56,538 nucleotides of DNA from positions 1 to 56,538 of the forward strand of contig JAGNGI010000008.1 of the NCBI GenBank assembly GCA_018002295.1. The letters run 5' to 3'. Below are positions 17,587 through 26,928 of this stretch, piece by piece. The notes under the pieces are model-generated. The model was given only the letters and a program-made list of their open reading frames with translations. It was not told the DNA's origin and made no database searches. Positions within the stretch are counted from its first letter, which is position 1, and each line of letters starts with the position of its first letter. The translations under genes and the position numbers were made by a program. The DNA is from Fidelibacterota bacterium. GTDB taxonomy: Bacteria > Fidelibacterota > UBA2242.

Positions 17587-18971
17587 CGTCTCTTAGATTG
17601 GCTCCGATTGATCTGTTAATTATCGCCATTTATCTGGTCGGCATATTTCTAATTGGATTAAAATACTCCCGGAATTATCGAGGAAATGTTGACGACTATT
17701 TATTAGCTGGGCGCAGGCTTTCATTACCGGCGTTCGTCGCCACTCTGGTGTCAACCTGGTATGGCGGCATCCTGGGGGTCGGTGAATTCACTTACCGTTA
17801 CGGATTATTGAATTGGGTGACTCAGGGATTGCCGTATTACTTCTTTGCTATTCTTTTCGGAATTTTTCTTGCACCTCGGATTCAACGCAGTGGTCTTTAC
17901 ACGATTCCCGATCAGCTTTACCAGCGTTATGGCAAACCGGCTGGATTTCTGGGTAGTGTGTTTGTTTTTTTGTTGACTAATCCCGCTTCGCATTTATTGA
18001 TGAGTACGCTTTTACTCAGCGCTATTTTCGGAATTTCTTTTTGGTTGGCTTTTCTGATTGGAGTTATTTTTTCCTTATTCTATGTTTTTATGGGCGGAAT
18101 GAAATCCGATGTTTTGACGGATTTCTTTCAATTTGGGCTAATGTTTTTAGGATTTGGAGTGTTGGCAGTAAAACTCATAACTAACTATGGCGGGTTGAAT
18201 TTCCTGCAGGCAAATCTGCCGCAAAATCACCTCAGATTCACTGGTGGCGAAAACTGGCAGTATATTATGGTTTGGTTTTTTATCGCCTTTTGGACTTTTG
18301 TTGACCCGGGTTTTTATCAGAAGTGTTATGCCGCTCGCACGCCGCAGATAGCGCGCCGCGGAGTATTGATTTCAGTGATTTTCTGGTTACTTTTTGATAT
18401 GCTCACGACAACCTGCGGTTTATATGCGCGGGCTCTCATTCCTGATACAAATCCCTTAATGGCTTTCCCCAAGTTAGGCGAAATGGCACTGGGAGATTTT
18501 TGGCGAGGTATATTTTTTATTGGTTTGCTGGCAACGATTATGTCCACTTTGGATTCTGTTGCCCTGCTCTCAGCTATGACTTTTGGACGGGACCTTTTGT
18601 GGCGTCTGAAACCTAATAGCAATATTAACCGCAACACTCAAATCGGATTCTTTGTTATCATTGGCTTATCTATATTGGTTATTCTTTTCCTTCCTTCGGT
18701 GGTAAAAATCTGGTACACTTTCGGGACATTATTTATCCCAGCTCTGTTAATCCCTGTCATTTGTAACTTTACGAAGTATAATTATAAGTCGTCTGTTATG
18801 TTCACCGGCATGCTGGGATCATTTTTCGCAACATTAATCTGGTTCATAATTGGAATGAGAAATGGTTCAATAATGGAACCCATTTATCTTTTCAACATAC
18901 AGCCCTTTTTTATTGGATTATTGTCCTGGTTGCTCTTTTTGCCCTTTTTAGTTGATAGGTTTACTACCTAA
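17583..18971 (+). CDS. Sodium:solute symporter (SSS) family transporter
   Basis: About 12-13 hydrophobic helices with the SSS-family opening (DLLIIAIYLVGIFLIGL, then DDYLLAGRRL) identify a Na+-coupled symporter; length 462 is normal. The start is TTG in a TTGA overlap with the thiN stop, with GGAG five bases upstream. Coupling to thiamine pyrophosphokinase suggests import of thiamine or a precursor. An SSS member (ThiV) has been predicted for this role elsewhere, but substrate assignment here is inference. SSS proteins also carry proline, pantothenate, sugars and others. Confidence 0.85.
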   Translation: MTSLRLAPIDLLIIAIYLVGIFLIGLKYSRNYRGNVDDYLLAGRRLSLPAFVATLVSTWYGGILGVGEFTYRYGLLNWVTQGLPYYFFAILFGIFLAPRIQRSGLYTIPDQLYQRYGKPAGFLGSVFVFLLTNPASHLLMSTLLLSAIFGISFWLAFLIGVIFSLFYVFMGGMKSDVLTDFFQFGLMFLGFGVLAVKLITNYGGLNFLQANLPQNHLRFTGGENWQYIMVWFFIAFWTFVDPGFYQKCYAARTPQIARRGVLISVIFWLLFDMLTTTCGLYARALIPDTNPLMAFPKLGEMALGDFWRGIFFIGLLATIMSTLDSVALLSAMTFGRDLLWRLKPNSNINRNTQIGFFVIIGLSILVILFLPSVVKIWYTFGTLFIPALLIPVICNFTKYNYKSSVMFTGMLGSFFATLIWFIIGMRNGSIMEPIYLFNIQPFFIGLLSWLLFLPFLVDRFTT

Positions 18972-19086
18972 ACTGACCGACATAATAATTCAATAAACTG
19001 AAAAAATATTGATGCAAATCTGTTGTATTAATCAGTCAGATTAGCTAAATTTTGTTGCTTTTTTAAAATGTCCGGTTAATTTAACT

Positions 19087-19160
19087 GGGCGATTAGCTCA
19101 GTTGGTCAGAGCGTCCCGTTCACATCGGGGAGGCCATCCGTTCAAGTCGGATATCGCCCA
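19087..19160 (+). tRNA. tRNA-Val (anticodon CAC)
   Basis: A complete 74-nt cloverleaf can be drawn. The acceptor stem GGGCGAT pairs with ATCGCCC, the D stem is GCTC/GAGC, and the anticodon stem TCCCG/CGGGG carries loop TTCACAT. The T stem is ATCCG/CGGAT with loop TTCAAGT, and the discriminator base is A. The 3' CCA is not encoded. Confidence 0.95.
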
Positions 19161-19220
19161 CGTGATAGGTTGGGTTTTGAAAGAATTAATTGTCCGATAC
19201 AATACATTACACCATATAAA

Positions 19221-19247
19221 ATGCACCGCAAGCGGTGCATTTTTTTT
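19221..19247 (+). terminator. Intrinsic terminator downstream of tRNA-Val
   Basis: ATGCACCG pairs perfectly with CGGTGCAT around a CAAG loop, followed directly by a run of T. It ends the tRNA transcript 60 bases after the mature 3' end and before the zinc-ribbon gene. Confidence 0.9.
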
Positions 19248-19268
19248 ATAAAAACAACTGGAGGTTAA

Positions 19269-20069
19269 ATGTTTAAAGAACTCGAAAGATTGGTTGAAGT
19301 TCAAAAAATCGATATCAAATTGCTCGAAATCAATAATCTTAGAGGCGATTTGCCGCAAATTGTCGAGAATCTCCAAGCCCAAATAGATTCCTTATCCAAA
19401 GAGCTGGAAAACGAACGTAAGCGCGAACAAGAAATTACGCGGGAGATAAAAGAATTAGAAAGTAAAATTGCCGATGATCGCATTCTTTTGAATAGATATC
19501 AAGATCAACTTTACTTAGTCACTTCTAATAAAGAATATGATGCTCTGACTTCCGAAATTGACAACCTCAAGCAAGAGATTGACAATGCCGAATACAACAT
19601 CTTGAAACTTTCCGATGAAATCGAACGCCTGAAGATTTCGATTAAAAGTAAAGAACTAACCCTTGAGGAAAAAACCAGGGAATTGGATCAAAAACAGTCC
19701 TTATTGGACAAAACTGATATTACTACTAAAGACGCTCAGGAGGCTTTACTGGAACAAAGGAAGCGGATTGTAGATTTAATCCCAATCCGGTATATGCGAG
19801 AATACGAACGTATTGCTAAAGCCAAAAACGGAATTGCGATTGTCCCAATTCTGCAGATTTTTGAAGAAAAAGTAGATAAAAAGGGAAATGTTGAATATAT
19901 TCCAATGCAGGTTTCCTGTGGCGGATGTTCGAAAATAGTGCCGCCACAGAAGATCCTTGAAATACGAAGTGGTGACCGAATTAATCGCTGTGAATTCTGC
20001 GGCCGCATTTTATACTGGGATGAGCAAAGCAGTGAAATTCGTTCCAATTATGAAGAGGAGCTTTTCTGA
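19269..20069 (+). CDS. Coiled-coil protein with C4-type zinc ribbon (COG1579 family)
   Basis: Residues ~30-165 are a long, heptad-like Glu/Lys/Leu-rich helical hairpin. The C-terminus has CxxC pairs Cys217/Cys220 and Cys241/Cys244, a zinc ribbon ending in FCGRILYW. This is the arrangement of the COG1579 family, thought to bind nucleic acid but not defined in function. GGAGG lies close upstream of the ATG. Its TGA stop (20067-20069) overlaps the first two bases of RNase P RNA, so the mRNA must be cleaved or compete with RNase P RNA formation. Confidence 0.87.
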   Translation: MFKELERLVEVQKIDIKLLEINNLRGDLPQIVENLQAQIDSLSKELENERKREQEITREIKELESKIADDRILLNRYQDQLYLVTSNKEYDALTSEIDNLKQEIDNAEYNILKLSDEIERLKISIKSKELTLEEKTRELDQKQSLLDKTDITTKDAQEALLEQRKRIVDLIPIRYMREYERIAKAKNGIAIVPILQIFEEKVDKKGNVEYIPMQVSCGGCSKIVPPQKILEIRSGDRINRCEFCGRILYWDEQSSEIRSNYEEELF

Positions 20070-20451
20070 AGTTGGTCAGACAGCCGCTCCGATTTTATCG
20101 GAGAGGAAAGTCCGAACTCCGCAGGGCAGGGTGTCCCGTAATCCGGGATCATTCCGAATGATCGGAATGCAGGAAAGTGCCACAGAAAATATACCGTCCC
20201 GCCCCGGCGGGATAAGGGTGAAAAGGTGCGGTCCGACTGAGGTCGGGATTAAAGTAAGAGCGCACCGTCCCGTCTGCAAAGGCGGGAGCCAGGCAAACCC
20301 CACCCGGAGCAAGAGCAAGCAGGGAAAAGGAATAGCCCGTTCCGTTTGATTCCCGGGTAGCTCGCTTAATCCCGACTGAAAAGTCGTGGATAGATAAATG
20401 GCTGTCGTCTCGATTCGTCGGGATACAGAATTCGGCTTATAGACCAACTTC
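20068..20451 (+). ncRNA. rnpB: RNase P RNA, class A
   Basis: The ends pair as helix P1: GAAGTTGGTC (20068-20077) with GACCAACTTC (20042 + 400, i.e. 20442-20451). The universal core is present: GAGGAAAGTCCGAACTCC near 20101 and, at the 3' side, AGATAAATGGCTGTCG followed by ACAGAATTCGGCTTATAG. Mid-molecule hairpins such as CGTCCCGTCTGC/GGCGGGAGCC are GC-rich compared with the surrounding genes. The length of ~384 nt is normal for ancestral A-type RNase P. It lies between the zinc-ribbon gene and recJ. Confidence 0.95.
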
Positions 20452-20465
20452 AGAAATTTTATATC

Positions 20466-22172
20466 ATGAAACAAAAATGGCTTATCAGCAATCCGAATCC
20501 CAACGCTGTCCACCAACTAGCAGGTGAGCTCCAGATACCACCGGCTATTGTGCGGATTTTACTTAATCGCGGTCTGTTTGATAAGGATTCAATTGAAAAA
20601 TTTTTTAGTCCTTCTACTCAAGATACCCATGATCCCTTTTTAATGGCGGATATGACCAAAGCCGTTGAACGACTCGGTCAAGCCATCCTACAACGCGAAA
20701 AAGTCTTGATTTTCGGCGATTACGACGTGGATGGCACCACAGCTACTTCACTTCTTTACCTGGTTTTCCACGAAATAGGGCTCGACTCCGCATTTTATAT
20801 TCCCGACAGAGAACGGGAAGGGTATGGTCTCTCCCAACTCGGCATCGAATATGCCAGACAAATCGGAGCAACTTTGATTATCACCTGTGATTGCGGAATC
20901 AACGCCTTCGATACAATTGATTATGCTAATTCCAACCAGATTGATGTGATCGTTACCGATCATCACGAACCAGCTGAAAAGCTTCCCGCCGCCTTGGCTA
21001 TTCTAGATCCAAAGCGCGAAGATGACCATTATCCATTTAAAGAATTATCCGGCGTTGGCGTCGCTTTCAAACTCTTACAGGGATTTCATATCGCAAATAA
21101 TCTGCCGGTCACTAACCTTTATCGTCATCTTGATTTAGTAGCAATCGGAACTGCCGCTGACATCGTTCCAATCCTCGGCGAAAACCGTGTTTTAGTCGCC
21201 AAAGGTTTGGAATATCTCAACAGTTCCCAAAAAGTTGGCTTACAAGCTCTTCTCAAAACCTCCGGCTTCGATAGCAAAACAATGAACGTTGTCAATATCG
21301 TTTTCGGTCTTGCCCCCAGACTTAATGCCGCCGGACGACTCGGGGAAGCCTCTCGAGCAGTACACTTGCTGACATCCTTCGACCGCAAAGAAGCATTTGA
21401 GCTAGCCAACCTCCTTGAACAGGAAAACCGCAATCGCCAAGCTATCGAACGTGAGACGATCGACAGCGCTATTTTACAACTTAACGCCACTCATGATTTA
21501 GATGCCGACAAGATTCTGATTCTGAGCAACACAAATTGGCATCATGGTGTCATCGGTATCGTCGCCTCAAAATTAAAGGAATTATACAACCGACCGGTTG
21601 TCATGATCTCGTTCCAGAATGGAATCGGCAAGGGCTCTGCCCGCAGTATTCCCGGCTTTGATCTATATAGCGCCTTCAACTCCTGCGCTGACTTGCTGGA
21701 AAATTACGGTGGACATAAAATGGCGGCTGGGCTGACCATTTTGATCGAATCACTACCGGAATTCACCAGACGCTTGAAAAAAATCGCCGCAGAACAGATT
21801 GACGAACAGATGCTTAATTCCGGATTGCAAATTGAAAGCGAAATTGACTTTAATGACATTAATCCCCAAACACTCTCCTTTCTCCATAAAATGGCTCCTT
21901 TCGGGCCCGGAAATATGCGACCGGTATTCTGCACCCGTAACGTAACCGTCTCCGGAATGCCGCGCATAATTAGTGAAAATCACTTAAAATTCAAAGCGGC
22001 TCAAAATCGTTCGGTTTTAAGTGCTATCGGCTGGAAAATGGGTTGCTATTACGAAATGTTAATCAGCAATCGCCCCCTTGATATTGCCTTTGTAATTGAT
22101 GAAAATGAATGGAATGGCTATAAAGAAATTCAACTTAATATCAAAGATATCGTATATTCTGACTACCATTAA
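20466..22172 (+). CDS. recJ: Single-stranded-DNA-specific exonuclease RecJ
   Basis: The DHH phosphoesterase motifs are clear: GDYDVDGTTATS at 84-95 (Asp85, Asp87), CDCG at 141-144 (Asp142), DHH at 165-167, and the DHHA1 element NYGGHKMAAG further on. RecJ degrades 5'-ended single strands in recombination and mismatch repair. Length 568 is typical. The start lies 15 bases after the mature end of rnpB, which leaves little room for a separate promoter, so it may be read on from the rnpB transcript. Confidence 0.96.
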   Translation: MKQKWLISNPNPNAVHQLAGELQIPPAIVRILLNRGLFDKDSIEKFFSPSTQDTHDPFLMADMTKAVERLGQAILQREKVLIFGDYDVDGTTATSLLYLVFHEIGLDSAFYIPDREREGYGLSQLGIEYARQIGATLIITCDCGINAFDTIDYANSNQIDVIVTDHHEPAEKLPAALAILDPKREDDHYPFKELSGVGVAFKLLQGFHIANNLPVTNLYRHLDLVAIGTAADIVPILGENRVLVAKGLEYLNSSQKVGLQALLKTSGFDSKTMNVVNIVFGLAPRLNAAGRLGEASRAVHLLTSFDRKEAFELANLLEQENRNRQAIERETIDSAILQLNATHDLDADKILILSNTNWHHGVIGIVASKLKELYNRPVVMISFQNGIGKGSARSIPGFDLYSAFNSCADLLENYGGHKMAAGLTILIESLPEFTRRLKKIAAEQIDEQMLNSGLQIESEIDFNDINPQTLSFLHKMAPFGPGNMRPVFCTRNVTVSGMPRIISENHLKFKAAQNRSVLSAIGWKMGCYYEMLISNRPLDIAFVIDENEWNGYKEIQLNIKDIVYSDYH

Positions 22173-22196
22173 AAAATGACAGGAGAAGCTGTACCA

Positions 22197-23189
22197 ATGT
22201 ACAAAAGTAAAATCGCCAGCCTCGGGAAAAATGTTCCCGAAAATATTGTAACTAATGCTGACCTTGAAAAACTGATGGATACCAGTGACGAATGGATCGT
22301 CGAACGAACCGGTATTCGCGAACGACGTTTTGTAACCCCACCCTGCGGCGCCAGCCAGCTGGCTCTACCGGCGGTACTGGAAGCGATTACCAATGCCGGA
22401 TTAACTAAAAATGACATTGATTTAATTATCGTTGCGACAACTACTCCGGAACATCTGACCCCAGGTACCAGCAGTTATTTACAGGCTTTACTTGAATTAC
22501 CCAACGTGCCTACACTCGACATTCGGGTGCAGTGCAGTGGTTTTATATATGGACTTTCGATTGCCGACGCTTTTATCAAAACCGGACAATATAAAAATAT
22601 CCTCCTCGTCGGAGTTGAAGTCCAGTCCGTCGGGCTAAATCTGACCACCGCCGGGCGTGATATAGCCGTCCTCTTTGGTGATGGAGCCGGCGCGGCTGTT
22701 ATTACGCGTTCCACCGATGAAAGCGCAATTCTCTCTACTCATTTATTCGGCGATGGCCGCTATGCGAATGAACTCTGGGTAGAAGCTCCCGACGGTTCAA
22801 AAAGACCGCGTCTTTCCAAAGAGATGCTAGACGAAGGGAAACACTATCCTAAAATGAACGGCCGTCAAGTTTTTAAACATGCCGTTACTAAATTTCCTGA
22901 AGTAATCAACATCGCCCTCGAAGCCAACAATCTGAATAAAAGTGATATCACCTTAATTATTCCTCATCAGGCTAATTTGCGTATTACCGAAGCCGTTGCC
23001 CAGCGCCTGGAAATTCCAATGAGCCAAGTCTATAGTAATATCCATAAATACGGCAATACAACTGCGGCTTCGATTCCTCTGGCAATGTACGACGCACTTC
23101 AAGAAGGCAGATATAAAAAAGGTGATTATCTAATCCTAGCCGCATTCGGTTCTGGATTTACCTGGGCTTCCGCCGCTCTACGCTGGTAG
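22197..23189 (+). CDS. fabH: 3-oxoacyl-ACP synthase III
   Basis: It condenses acetyl-CoA (or a branched primer) with malonyl-ACP to start fatty-acid synthesis. With the start at 22197 the catalytic Cys is Cys113 in VQCSGFIYGL, matching Cys112 of E. coli; the His and Asn are in IIPHQANLRI and YGNTTAASIP. The ATG at 22197 is preferred over an in-frame ATG at 22176 because AGGAG sits between them and MYKSKI is the usual N-terminus. No other fab gene is adjacent. Confidence 0.94.
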   Translation: MYKSKIASLGKNVPENIVTNADLEKLMDTSDEWIVERTGIRERRFVTPPCGASQLALPAVLEAITNAGLTKNDIDLIIVATTTPEHLTPGTSSYLQALLELPNVPTLDIRVQCSGFIYGLSIADAFIKTGQYKNILLVGVEVQSVGLNLTTAGRDIAVLFGDGAGAAVITRSTDESAILSTHLFGDGRYANELWVEAPDGSKRPRLSKEMLDEGKHYPKMNGRQVFKHAVTKFPEVINIALEANNLNKSDITLIIPHQANLRITEAVAQRLEIPMSQVYSNIHKYGNTTAASIPLAMYDALQEGRYKKGDYLILAAFGSGFTWASAALRW

Positions 23190-23217
23190 TAAATATTTTA
23201 AATTATGAGCATAAATC

Positions 23218-25605
23218 GTGGCGAATTCTAATTCATCTAAAATAGCTGGCAAAGAGCGTGGCGTTTTCCAATCCAGGCGCCAGCGCACCGGTGTATTTTT
23301 AATCTGCGGAGTAATCGTCGTAGCCTTAGCTTTACTCTTTCCCAAAACTCATTACAACATCACTAAGTATAAAATAAATGACATTGCACGCTCATCAATA
23401 ATTGCGCCGTTCGACTTCCCAATCTTGAAAACAGAACAGGAATTAGAAGCCGATCGTTTAGAAGCCATCAAAAAAGTTCCGTTTGTTTTTATTCAGGATA
23501 AAGACATCGAAAAAACCGAACTAATGAACCTCCAGAAATTTTTTACGGAAATTGACCGCTTACGATTAGCCCGAATCAAGTATGATGAATCTCTGCGAAA
23601 TATTAGTATTAATCGAAGCGAAGAATCGCTGGCAATTTTGACAGCTGATTCAATTACTTTTTTTGCTTTACAGAAAAAATTTCTCAACGATTATAAGCTT
23701 AATAAAAATTCACCAGTTCTAAAGTCCCTGGTATATCAGTACGATCCCAAGAATGCCAACCAGCTCTCGGCTCATGTCCAGAATCAGGTAAAATCAGTGC
23801 TTAGCGAACTATATGTTTTACAGATTCTCGATATTCCCAAATCCCAGATAATTTCGGAAAAAATTGCCATTCTTCAGGGCGGCGAAGAGGTTTTAGAAAA
23901 TCCAAACGAGGTTTTAGAATTATCCGAAGCCTGGACAAAAGCCAAATTGGCTTTGCAAGCCCGCCTAAATGACTACACCCCAGAAGTGGTTAATGCCGCT
24001 TACGACATCGTGGTTGCTTTCCTGAAACCTAACCTCATTTACCAGAAACAAATTACCGAGAAACGGCAAGCGGAAGCCATTGCGAAAGTCCCCATCAGCA
24101 AGGGAGTTGTTCTTAAAAACGAAAAAATCGTTGACGCTAACACGCGCATTACGCCGGAAATCTATCAGAAAATTGAATCAATGGCTAAAGAACAAGCGCG
24201 CTTAGCCAATGTGCAACGCAGTTGGCGGCGAGCTTTACCGGTAATCGGCGATCCCGCAATATTCATCTGCCAGGTCGCGGTGGTTGCGATTATTTTTACC
24301 TTTTTTATGACTTTTTTATTTGCTTATCGCACCGATATTATCACCAGTCCCAAGAAAATGTTTTTAATTGGGATCATCTTCATATTGCAAGCGGTTTTTG
24401 CGGCTATACTGGTCAATCATTTTAAAATTTCTGAATATACGATTCCCATTACTCTGGCGGCTATGTCATTGACAATTCTTTTTGACAGTCGCGTAGCTTT
24501 CGTCGGCACTGCTACCATCTGCTTGATAATCGGCGCCCAAATCGGTGGCAATTTCAACTTTATAATCGTGTCGGTTTTCGTGAGCACTTTTGCGATTTAT
24601 GCGGTCCGGCAATTGCGGAAGCGTAGCCAAATTTTCAAATCTATCATCTATATCGTACTCGGGTATTGCCTGGCTATTTTCGCCACCGAAATGTTGAAAT
24701 ACTCGCCCCCGAAATCTATCCTAAATAATATTTTCTACGCCACGATTAATGGCGTTTTCGCACCGTTCCTAGCGTATGGAATTATCGGGCTATTGGAAAA
24801 CCTTTTTGGAATAACCACTGATTTATCACTACTCGAACTGGCGGATTTTAATCAACCGCTCCTTAAATTACTTTCGCACGAGGCAACTGGAACTTTTACT
24901 CATAGTGTAACGGTCGGCAATCTGGCTGAAGCCGCCGCTGATGCTATTGGAGCAAATGCCCTATTGGCTCGCGTCGGTTCCTACTACCATGACATTGGCA
25001 AGTTGACTAAACCCGAATATTTTATCGAAAACCAGGCTTTTGATTATAACCGGCACGATAAACTGGCGCCCAATCTTAGCGCGATTATCATCCTTAACCA
25101 TGTCAAGGAGGGTCTGCGGCTGGCAAACGAATATAAATTACCCCAGGTTATTCAGGACTTCATTTCTACTCACCATGGTACTACTCGCGTCGAATATTTT
25201 TACGATAAAGCCCTCAAAAAATCCGCCAAGCCCGACGAAATCAATGATGCCGATTTTCGCTATCCCGGCCCAAAACCGCATACTAAGGAAACCGGCATCG
25301 TTATGATTTGTGAAACAATCGAAGCGGTATGTCGCTCCCTCAACAAGCCAACTATGTCGGCTATCGAAAAAGTCGTGGATTCGGTGATTGAAAGCCGACT
25401 CAAAGAAGGTCAACTCGATGAATGCCCGCTGACTTTAGCCGATCTAAAGAAAATCAAAGGTGATCTCAAGGAAGGTACCGGAATACTGCCAATTTTACGG
25501 GGCATTCATCACCTGCGCGTGGAATATCCCGGACAGGAAAAATTCTCCAATTCTTCCGTCCCAAGTAACAAAAAGGGAAAAAATGACGATAGTCAAAATC
25601 TTTAA
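23218..25605 (+). CDS. pgpH: 7TMR-HD family protein, PgpH-type cyclic-di-AMP phosphodiesterase
   Basis: The order is N-terminal helix (~25-42), a large extracytoplasmic 7TMR-HDED region (~45-345), about seven membrane helices (~350-540) and a cytoplasmic HD domain with HDIGK starting at His591-Asp592. Further HD-domain histidines appear in IILNHVKEG and STHHGTTRVEYF. PgpH-type proteins hydrolyse cyclic-di-AMP; that activity here is inferred from architecture. The start is GTG. The 3' end overlaps ybeY by 23 bases, the common PgpH-YbeY linkage. Confidence 0.92.
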   Translation: MANSNSSKIAGKERGVFQSRRQRTGVFLICGVIVVALALLFPKTHYNITKYKINDIARSSIIAPFDFPILKTEQELEADRLEAIKKVPFVFIQDKDIEKTELMNLQKFFTEIDRLRLARIKYDESLRNISINRSEESLAILTADSITFFALQKKFLNDYKLNKNSPVLKSLVYQYDPKNANQLSAHVQNQVKSVLSELYVLQILDIPKSQIISEKIAILQGGEEVLENPNEVLELSEAWTKAKLALQARLNDYTPEVVNAAYDIVVAFLKPNLIYQKQITEKRQAEAIAKVPISKGVVLKNEKIVDANTRITPEIYQKIESMAKEQARLANVQRSWRRALPVIGDPAIFICQVAVVAIIFTFFMTFLFAYRTDIITSPKKMFLIGIIFILQAVFAAILVNHFKISEYTIPITLAAMSLTILFDSRVAFVGTATICLIIGAQIGGNFNFIIVSVFVSTFAIYAVRQLRKRSQIFKSIIYIVLGYCLAIFATEMLKYSPPKSILNNIFYATINGVFAPFLAYGIIGLLENLFGITTDLSLLELADFNQPLLKLLSHEATGTFTHSVTVGNLAEAAADAIGANALLARVGSYYHDIGKLTKPEYFIENQAFDYNRHDKLAPNLSAIIILNHVKEGLRLANEYKLPQVIQDFISTHHGTTRVEYFYDKALKKSAKPDEINDADFRYPGPKPHTKETGIVMICETIEAVCRSLNKPTMSAIEKVVDSVIESRLKEGQLDECPLTLADLKKIKGDLKEGTGILPILRGIHHLRVEYPGQEKFSNSSVPSNKKGKNDDSQNL

Positions 25606-26047
25606 CAACCACTCTCATTACACCCTTTTAAAACCGGCAATCGAACAGGTTGTCTCTTACATTGTCAATATGGAGCAACAAGCCGTTCAGAGCATCACCT
25701 TCATAGCTAGCGATGATAAAACTCTTAATGAAATGAAAGTCAAATTATTCGGGATCGATCAACTGACCGATACAATCAGCATCAATTACAATGAGATAGA
25801 CCAACCGGTAGAAGGCGAAATTTATCTCAGTCTCGATCGTATTGAGGACAACGCCCATACCTTTAAGGTCTCCTTTGAAAAAGAGCTCGCCTTGGTAATT
25901 ATTCACAGCGTTTTACATTTACTCGGTTACAATGATGACAACCTAAACGACAAAAAACAAATGCAAGCTCTTCAGAATTTTTATATCCAGCAAATTAAAT
26001 TCGCTCGCCTTTACCGTCAGCGCCGTATCCAGCCTAATTATGAATGA
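25583..26047 (+). CDS. ybeY: Endoribonuclease YbeY (rRNA maturation factor)
   Basis: The family motif reads HSVLHLLGYND: His108 and His112 keep the metal-ligand spacing, but the third position (normally His) is Asp118, a variant I recall from Bacteroidetes. GEIYLSLDRI upstream matches the conserved strand. The ATG at 25583 has AAGGG just upstream and gives 154 residues. A longer frame from 25460 would run through the pgpH coding sequence and is rejected. YbeY acts in 16S rRNA 3'-end processing and ribosome quality control. Confidence 0.9.
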   Translation: MTIVKIFNNHSHYTLLKPAIEQVVSYIVNMEQQAVQSITFIASDDKTLNEMKVKLFGIDQLTDTISINYNEIDQPVEGEIYLSLDRIEDNAHTFKVSFEKELALVIIHSVLHLLGYNDDNLNDKKQMQALQNFYIQQIKFARLYRQRRIQPNYE

Positions 26048-26819
26048 TGAACTTTCCCGCTATTTTGATGAACTAATCGAGATCGTGAAAACCTTGCGCG
26101 GTCCCAATGGTTGTGAATGGGACAAAGCTCAGACTCGTGATTCTCTTACTCCTTATTTGCTCGAAGAAGCCCACGAGCTCATTGACTCCATTTCTGAAAA
26201 TAACCCCTCGAAAATAAAAGAAGAACTCGGCGATTTGTTGCTCCATATAATTTTTCAGGCTCAGATCGCCGCCGAAGCCGGTGAATTCACCATTGCCGAC
26301 GCTTTGCAACAAATCAACGCCAAGTTAATTCGACGTCATCCGCACGTTTTCGGCGAAACTAAAGTTGAAAATGTCAACGACATCAAGAAAAATTGGGAAG
26401 AAATTAAACTGAAAGAGGGGCGCCAATCCCTGATGGACGGGTTGCCCAAATCTCTACCGGCTTTACTACAAGCCCGCCGCGTCCAGGAAAGGGCGGCTCA
26501 AGTGGGTTTCGACTGGTCTGCCATCGAACCAATCTGGGCTAAAATCACCGAAGAAACGCGTGAATTGCAAGAAGCCATTGCTACTCGTAATAAAGATGAG
26601 ATCGTCGCAGAATTCGGCGATTTACTTTTTACAATGGTAAATCTTTCCCGCTTCCTTGATATTGATCCGGAAGAAGCCTTGCGACAAACAGTCACTAAAT
26701 TTATCCGGCGTTTTCAGGCTATCGAAAATGAATTAGCCGCCACCGGTAAAAATTTCAAAGATACCTCGCTGGAAGAGTTGGATAAAATCTGGAATAAATC
26801 GAAAGATAAAGAATCCTGA
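26040..26819 (+). CDS. mazG: Nucleoside triphosphate pyrophosphohydrolase MazG
   Basis: Two tandem MazG helical domains are visible. The first has LLEEAHELIDSI and KEELGDLLLHIIFQ (~40-72), the second EETRELQEAI and AEFGDLLFTMVNLSRF (~175-215). The paired Glu/Asp residues bind Mg2+. MazG hydrolyses NTPs to NMP and PPi, cleaning aberrant nucleotides. Length 259 is typical. It overlaps ybeY by eight bases, so pgpH, ybeY and mazG form one coupled unit. Confidence 0.94.
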   Translation: MNDELSRYFDELIEIVKTLRGPNGCEWDKAQTRDSLTPYLLEEAHELIDSISENNPSKIKEELGDLLLHIIFQAQIAAEAGEFTIADALQQINAKLIRRHPHVFGETKVENVNDIKKNWEEIKLKEGRQSLMDGLPKSLPALLQARRVQERAAQVGFDWSAIEPIWAKITEETRELQEAIATRNKDEIVAEFGDLLFTMVNLSRFLDIDPEEALRQTVTKFIRRFQAIENELAATGKNFKDTSLEELDKIWNKSKDKES

Positions 26820-26892
26820 ATATTTAGGCTATTAACTTTCAGTTTAATAAAAAATCTATCCCACAATACCATAAATATTTTCGCCGAACCTA

Positions 26893-26921
26893 TTGACGAA
26901 TATCTTAATAAATGCTATATT
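26893..26921 (+). promoter_or_regulatory. Sigma70-type promoter of the 6S RNA
   Basis: TTGACG (26893-26898) is followed by exactly 17 bases and TATATT (26916-26921). This is the best match to a housekeeping promoter in the window, placing the start near 26928, about 20 bases before the long terminal stem. Confidence 0.7.
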
Positions 26922-26928
26922 GTTTATG

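Noticed and set aside
25460-25582. Longer YbeY starting at 25460
   Set aside because: The extra 41 codons lie inside pgpH in another frame, and the ATG at 25583 has AAGGG upstream.
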